Shown here: one piece after another, positions 60,525 through 64,000 of the stretch | Layout of the letters: each line of letters begins with the position of its first letter | Position numbering within the stretch: position 1 is the stretch's first letter | Source of the DNA: Pelecanus crispus | Lineage: Eukaryota > Chordata > Aves > Pelecaniformes > Pelecanidae | Assembly: GCF_030463565.1 (NCBI RefSeq) | Contig: NC_134648.1 | Span: forward strand, 10,147,806 to 10,211,805 | Reading direction: 5' to 3' | DNA length: 64,000 nt | Position numbers and translations under genes: made by a program | The notes under the pieces: model-generated | Seen by the model: the letters and a program-made list of their open reading frames with translations, nothing else | What the model was told of the DNA's origin: nothing | The model's database searches: none

Positions 60525-63500
60525 GTATCAGGCAACAGCATATCAATGTTGCTCCTCCTACAGGATCTTTTCCTAATTGGAGATCTATACTATCACCAAC
60601 ATGGCCTTCCACAGAAACTAAGACTTCCTCAGTAGCTGATATTTCTATGGGACAGACTTTGGAGAATGCAAACTTGCTTCAGATGATAAAAACAACACTG
60701 ACTGGCACACGTGCCAGGACTTTGGATCAAACTCATCTGTCGCCCACCCTTTATCAAGGCAGTGGAAACAGTGCATCCCAGGAACCTGCTGAAATTTCAG
60801 CTGAGTTGCCTCTGAGGTCATCATCTCAAGATGCAGATGAAACAGCTGCTGTATCAGGTTTGCCTCAACTTGACATGTTTGCTACATTGTCCACTACACC
60901 ATCAGTGACACATTCGAGTACAGCTGTGCCATTTCAGCTAATGCCATTAGAAACACCCTCCATTTCAAAAGAAAGCACATCAGGATCAGACATTCTTGCT
61001 GCTGTTCCATCACCATCATTCTCCTCATTGGTAATTCAGTCACCTCATACCATTAACTTTTCTAAACCAGCTGTACTGCCCATCAAAGTGCCTTTGTCTG
61101 CAGATCCTGAAGGTTTCTTCAACACAGATTCGGCCAGCTCGCAGGTTAGTGAAAGCAGAAATAGTCCTCTGAGCACGGTCTCTGTAGTACATTCCAGTAC
61201 GGTGAATAACAGAAAAGGTCCCAAGTTGTTTACAGGTACCATGCCTTTCAATCTCTTTGGACCAGCAACAGTGCATTTCACAGAAATAGTGGGAAAAGGT
61301 TCTTCTTCAGAAAGAACCTCTCTTTTGTCTCTATACTCTGATATTCCTGTGTCAAAAACGTATCAATCTTCCCTGCCAGTAACTTCCAGAAGCCTGTCAC
61401 AGTTTCTTAATGAGAGTATGTATAATGTCTCTTCTACCGGAGTAAAACCAAGCAGTCAGCCATTTAAGGCAGCATTGACTGACAGAAACAGTGATATCAC
61501 TCCTCTGTCATCACTAGTTTTTTGGGATAAAGCAGAGGTTCCTCCATCAGTCTTCCATCCTGTGGGTATTCCACATATAATACCCCAAATGAGTCACGTT
61601 CAGTCTTCCACAGCACTGACTAATTGCGCTACAGGCTCTACCAGTGCACCTTTCATGTCATCGGCTTCTGAGAGCCTGGCTGAGGTCTCCAGCTCAACAG
61701 AGAGCACGTCTTGCCTTTCATTGCCAAAATCACTTATTCCAGATGCAAAGCATGCTCGCAATGCAGTGCTGCCAGTACAAGCACTTAGAAGTGAAACAGA
61801 TTTTCTCTTTAGAAATGCAACACACTCCTCTTCAACAAGCACAAGGTCTCCCTTGCTAACTGAGACAAATTACACCTTTACTAGGATAGCACGCACAAAC
61901 AGTCCCAGTGCAGGAGCAGCTGATGAGGATTCTTTGCAACTCCCTTTGACTGTTTCCTCGCAGCACTCGGCAGTGGCTCTGAATCAGACTTTTGCAGAAG
62001 ACCTGACTGATGGAGCTTTTCAGGCAAACAGCATACGATTGCCAACTGCGTCTGCACTTAATCTCCCAACTTCTAATGGCTTTCCTGTGGCAAGAACAGC
62101 TCAACGGCCTTTCACAAGAGGGGTGACAGCAAAGATGTCCATGAACTTTAATACTAACAGTGTTCTGCCTTATGGATCTCAGCTTTCCAAAGATTCTCCA
62201 CATATCCAAACCAGTAAACTCCCCCAAGGATCAAAGATACTAGGCACTGTTTCGGAAACAGGCATGACTAGTCCTGATCTAGCTGCAGTGCTGTTAATTA
62301 CTTCCACTACTGGCCTTTCAAAACCTGAACCTGCTATCACAAATACGTCTTATACTAGTATCTTTGTGACTGCACATCTTCCACCTGGTGCTGCAGAAAG
62401 TCCAGACATAACTGCAAATAAAGACAGAAATATGAGAGTACCCACTGTTGTGACCCCACATGCAGAATATTCACCTCTAAGAGCTTTAAAACATTTTACC
62501 TCTGGTCAGACTTCCCGTTCAGTTGATAGAAAGCATCTTGTCTCTGTCATGCCTCTAGCATGGAGTATGCGGCCATCACTAGTTTCCGTGACAACAGTGA
62601 CGGACAGCCACAGCTCCAGCTTTTCTGGGATTTCGAGTGCAGACTCTGAAAGCAATTTAGATCCTGTCAGCTCTCATGAAGTCACAACTTTGACTTCTAT
62701 GTGGACCAATACAGCATTGCTGTCTTCAGCAGGCATTAGTATTCCTTCGGTCAAAACTTCAGTCAAAACATCAATAAGAGAAGTTCCTCCAAGTACTTCT
62801 CCATTGGAAACAGAGTACCATGTACCATACTCAGTAGTTTCAAGTCTGCAAAAGAAAATGAATACAAATAAGCAGTCGCTCTTCTTCACCCCTTCAGCAA
62901 ACTATACCCATGCAAACTCTAGTCAAAATGCTTCAAGTTTACCTTTCGCTGGAATGAAGTTGAATAGTTTTCCAGAATTTGATGTAGATGCATTTGCACT
63001 GAAAACATCTTCTGTTCAGTATTCATCCCTTGCTACCACTTCGACAGTGCCTGACACCCTGCAAAAAAAGCATGGAAGCACAGCTGAAAATGTTGCTAAT
63101 TTATTCACTGTTGGAGATGTTAGTATCAGTATACACTATGAAGCACCTCTCCGTTTACATGCACCTCCTGTTAATGATACAGGTGCTTTCCCTAGCTCTC
63201 TAGAATCACAAGCAACTGATGCTGGAAAGATTAGTTTACTGACAAAAACGTTAGGCACAACACCAATGTTGGCTTTTCAGCTCGCTGACAACTTGACTTT
63301 TGTGGCCAGCTATGAAAACAGTGCTATCCACAGCATACTGCCAACCAAGTCTCCCTTTCCCGTAACCAAGCCTTCTAGCTCAACTCTCTTGCACAGTTTT
63401 ATTACAGAAGATGACATCGATTCTGAAAACTTGCCAGAATTTGCAGATGACCTATTAGAGTCCTCTGGTTATGATAAAGATGATAAAAATCCAGCTCCAT

Positions 63501-64000
63501 TTAGTGTGGAGGAGTGGGACGCAAGTGCTATAAGACATAGTCTAGTTCCCAGTAATGTATCTAAGAAAGCTACCAAGGGCATCCCATTCCAAACCCCTAC
63601 CACCAGTGCTCTGCAGTCAGTCATCATATCTTCTGTCCATGCATCACCAACACCACTAACTTCTCCTTTTTTGTCAACAACCAACTTTACCCATTCTGTC
63701 ATTACAGTGTTATCTGGAGTATCTTCTGGTGCAATACCTACAGTAGGAACTTCAGAAGCAAAACCACTAACAAGAAAGTCATCTCCAGCTTCACCAGTGC
63801 CAGCTTCTTCCTTCTTTTCTCTAGGCACTGAAAACACACCTTTGCCATCTGTGATGGCTTTAAGCACACCGATACAGACACTAACAGAAAATAACACTGC
63901 CACAAAATTGGCATCAGATCTAAGCTCGGTAGGAACACATACAGATTTTCCTTTTGTAACAAGAAATACAACTGCATCACCTGTGGATGTGACAGCTATG
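60525..64000 (+). CDS. Giant Ser/Thr-rich ectodomain exon, partial gene (possibly KIAA1549/KIAA1549L-like)
   Basis: I read the frame codon by codon: after two bases that finish a split codon it is open from 60527 to 64000, 1,158 codons without a stop, and runs off the window. Chance cannot explain this in AT-rich DNA. The exon follows a T-rich tract and CAG at 60522-60524, and the split codon makes the upstream intron phase 1. The product is rich in Ser, Thr and Pro, with only two cysteines (in NCATG and TSCLS), no membrane segment and about 16 N-x-S/T sequons (for example FNES-type, RNAT, TNYT, DNLT, TNFT, RNTT), typical of a mucin-like extracellular region. There are no tandem repeats, unlike VNTR mucins. 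An acidic patch lies at about residues 961-987, counting the codon at 60527 as 1, and holds a Ser-Gly pair at 63464-63469. No globular domain is visible. A huge early exon behind a very long intron resembles KIAA1549/KIAA1549L; PTPRZ1 or versican seem less likely because no carbonic-anhydrase, FN3 or link-domain exons lie upstream. Coding status is near certain; identity is weak. Confidence 0.9.

Noticed and set aside
63469..63903. 144-codon minus-strand frame (and others at 61040-61281, 61600-61842 and 61856-62227)
   Set aside because: Antisense shadows of the giant plus-strand exon.
1..64000. Bacterial or phage features such as operons, CRISPR arrays, integrases or toxin-antitoxin pairs
   Set aside because: None seen; the repeat content and splice signals are vertebrate.

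Overview
The window looks like nuclear DNA from a bird, probably a passerine. The evidence is the repeat content: several CR1 LINE fragments on both strands, two avian-type solo LTRs, and a SINE made of a tRNA-Ile-like head joined to a CR1 tail, the architecture of the passerine TguSINE1 family. Long AT-rich non-coding stretches, vertebrate-style splice signals and worn MIR/L3-type fossils fit an amniote. There are no operons, ribosome binding sites, CRISPR arrays or phage genes.

Layout. Positions 1-60524 contain no convincing coding exon. They read as intron, or intergenic DNA plus intron, with these landmarks: an ancient CR1/L3-like LINE fossil (about 5570-6505, minus); AT-rich blocks that may be conserved non-coding elements (about 7560-8240 and 36060-36190); the tRNA-CR1 SINE (10321-10450, minus); a Z-DNA-prone CA/CG tract (15128-15161); a tail-to-tail pair of CR1 copies (about 19860-20052 plus, 20053-21172 minus); another CR1 fragment (about 23612-23875, minus); MIR-like fossils (about 18760, 23305, 29308 and 32641); a 1.15-kb solo LTR with an internal minisatellite (39942-41090, plus); a 0.56-kb solo LTR with a perfect 5-bp target duplication (51921-52483, minus); a C34 homopolymer (52562-52595); a perfect 38-bp tandem duplication (54944-55019); and a CR1 3' end (about 56283-56802, plus).

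At 60525 a splice acceptor opens a very large coding exon on the plus strand. It stays open for 1,158 codons to the last base of the window and continues beyond it. The product is Ser/Thr/Pro-rich, almost cysteine-free and carries about 16 N-glycosylation sequons, so it looks like the mucin-like ectodomain of a secreted or membrane glycoprotein. The preceding intron is phase 1. A giant early exon behind a very long intron resembles the KIAA1549/KIAA1549L (UPF0606) genes, but that identity is a guess from architecture and composition. The first exon (signal peptide) and the 3' exons are not in the window.

This giant exon is the only functional gene part I can support. Nearly all other open frames lie in transposable elements, are antisense to the exon, or are chance frames.
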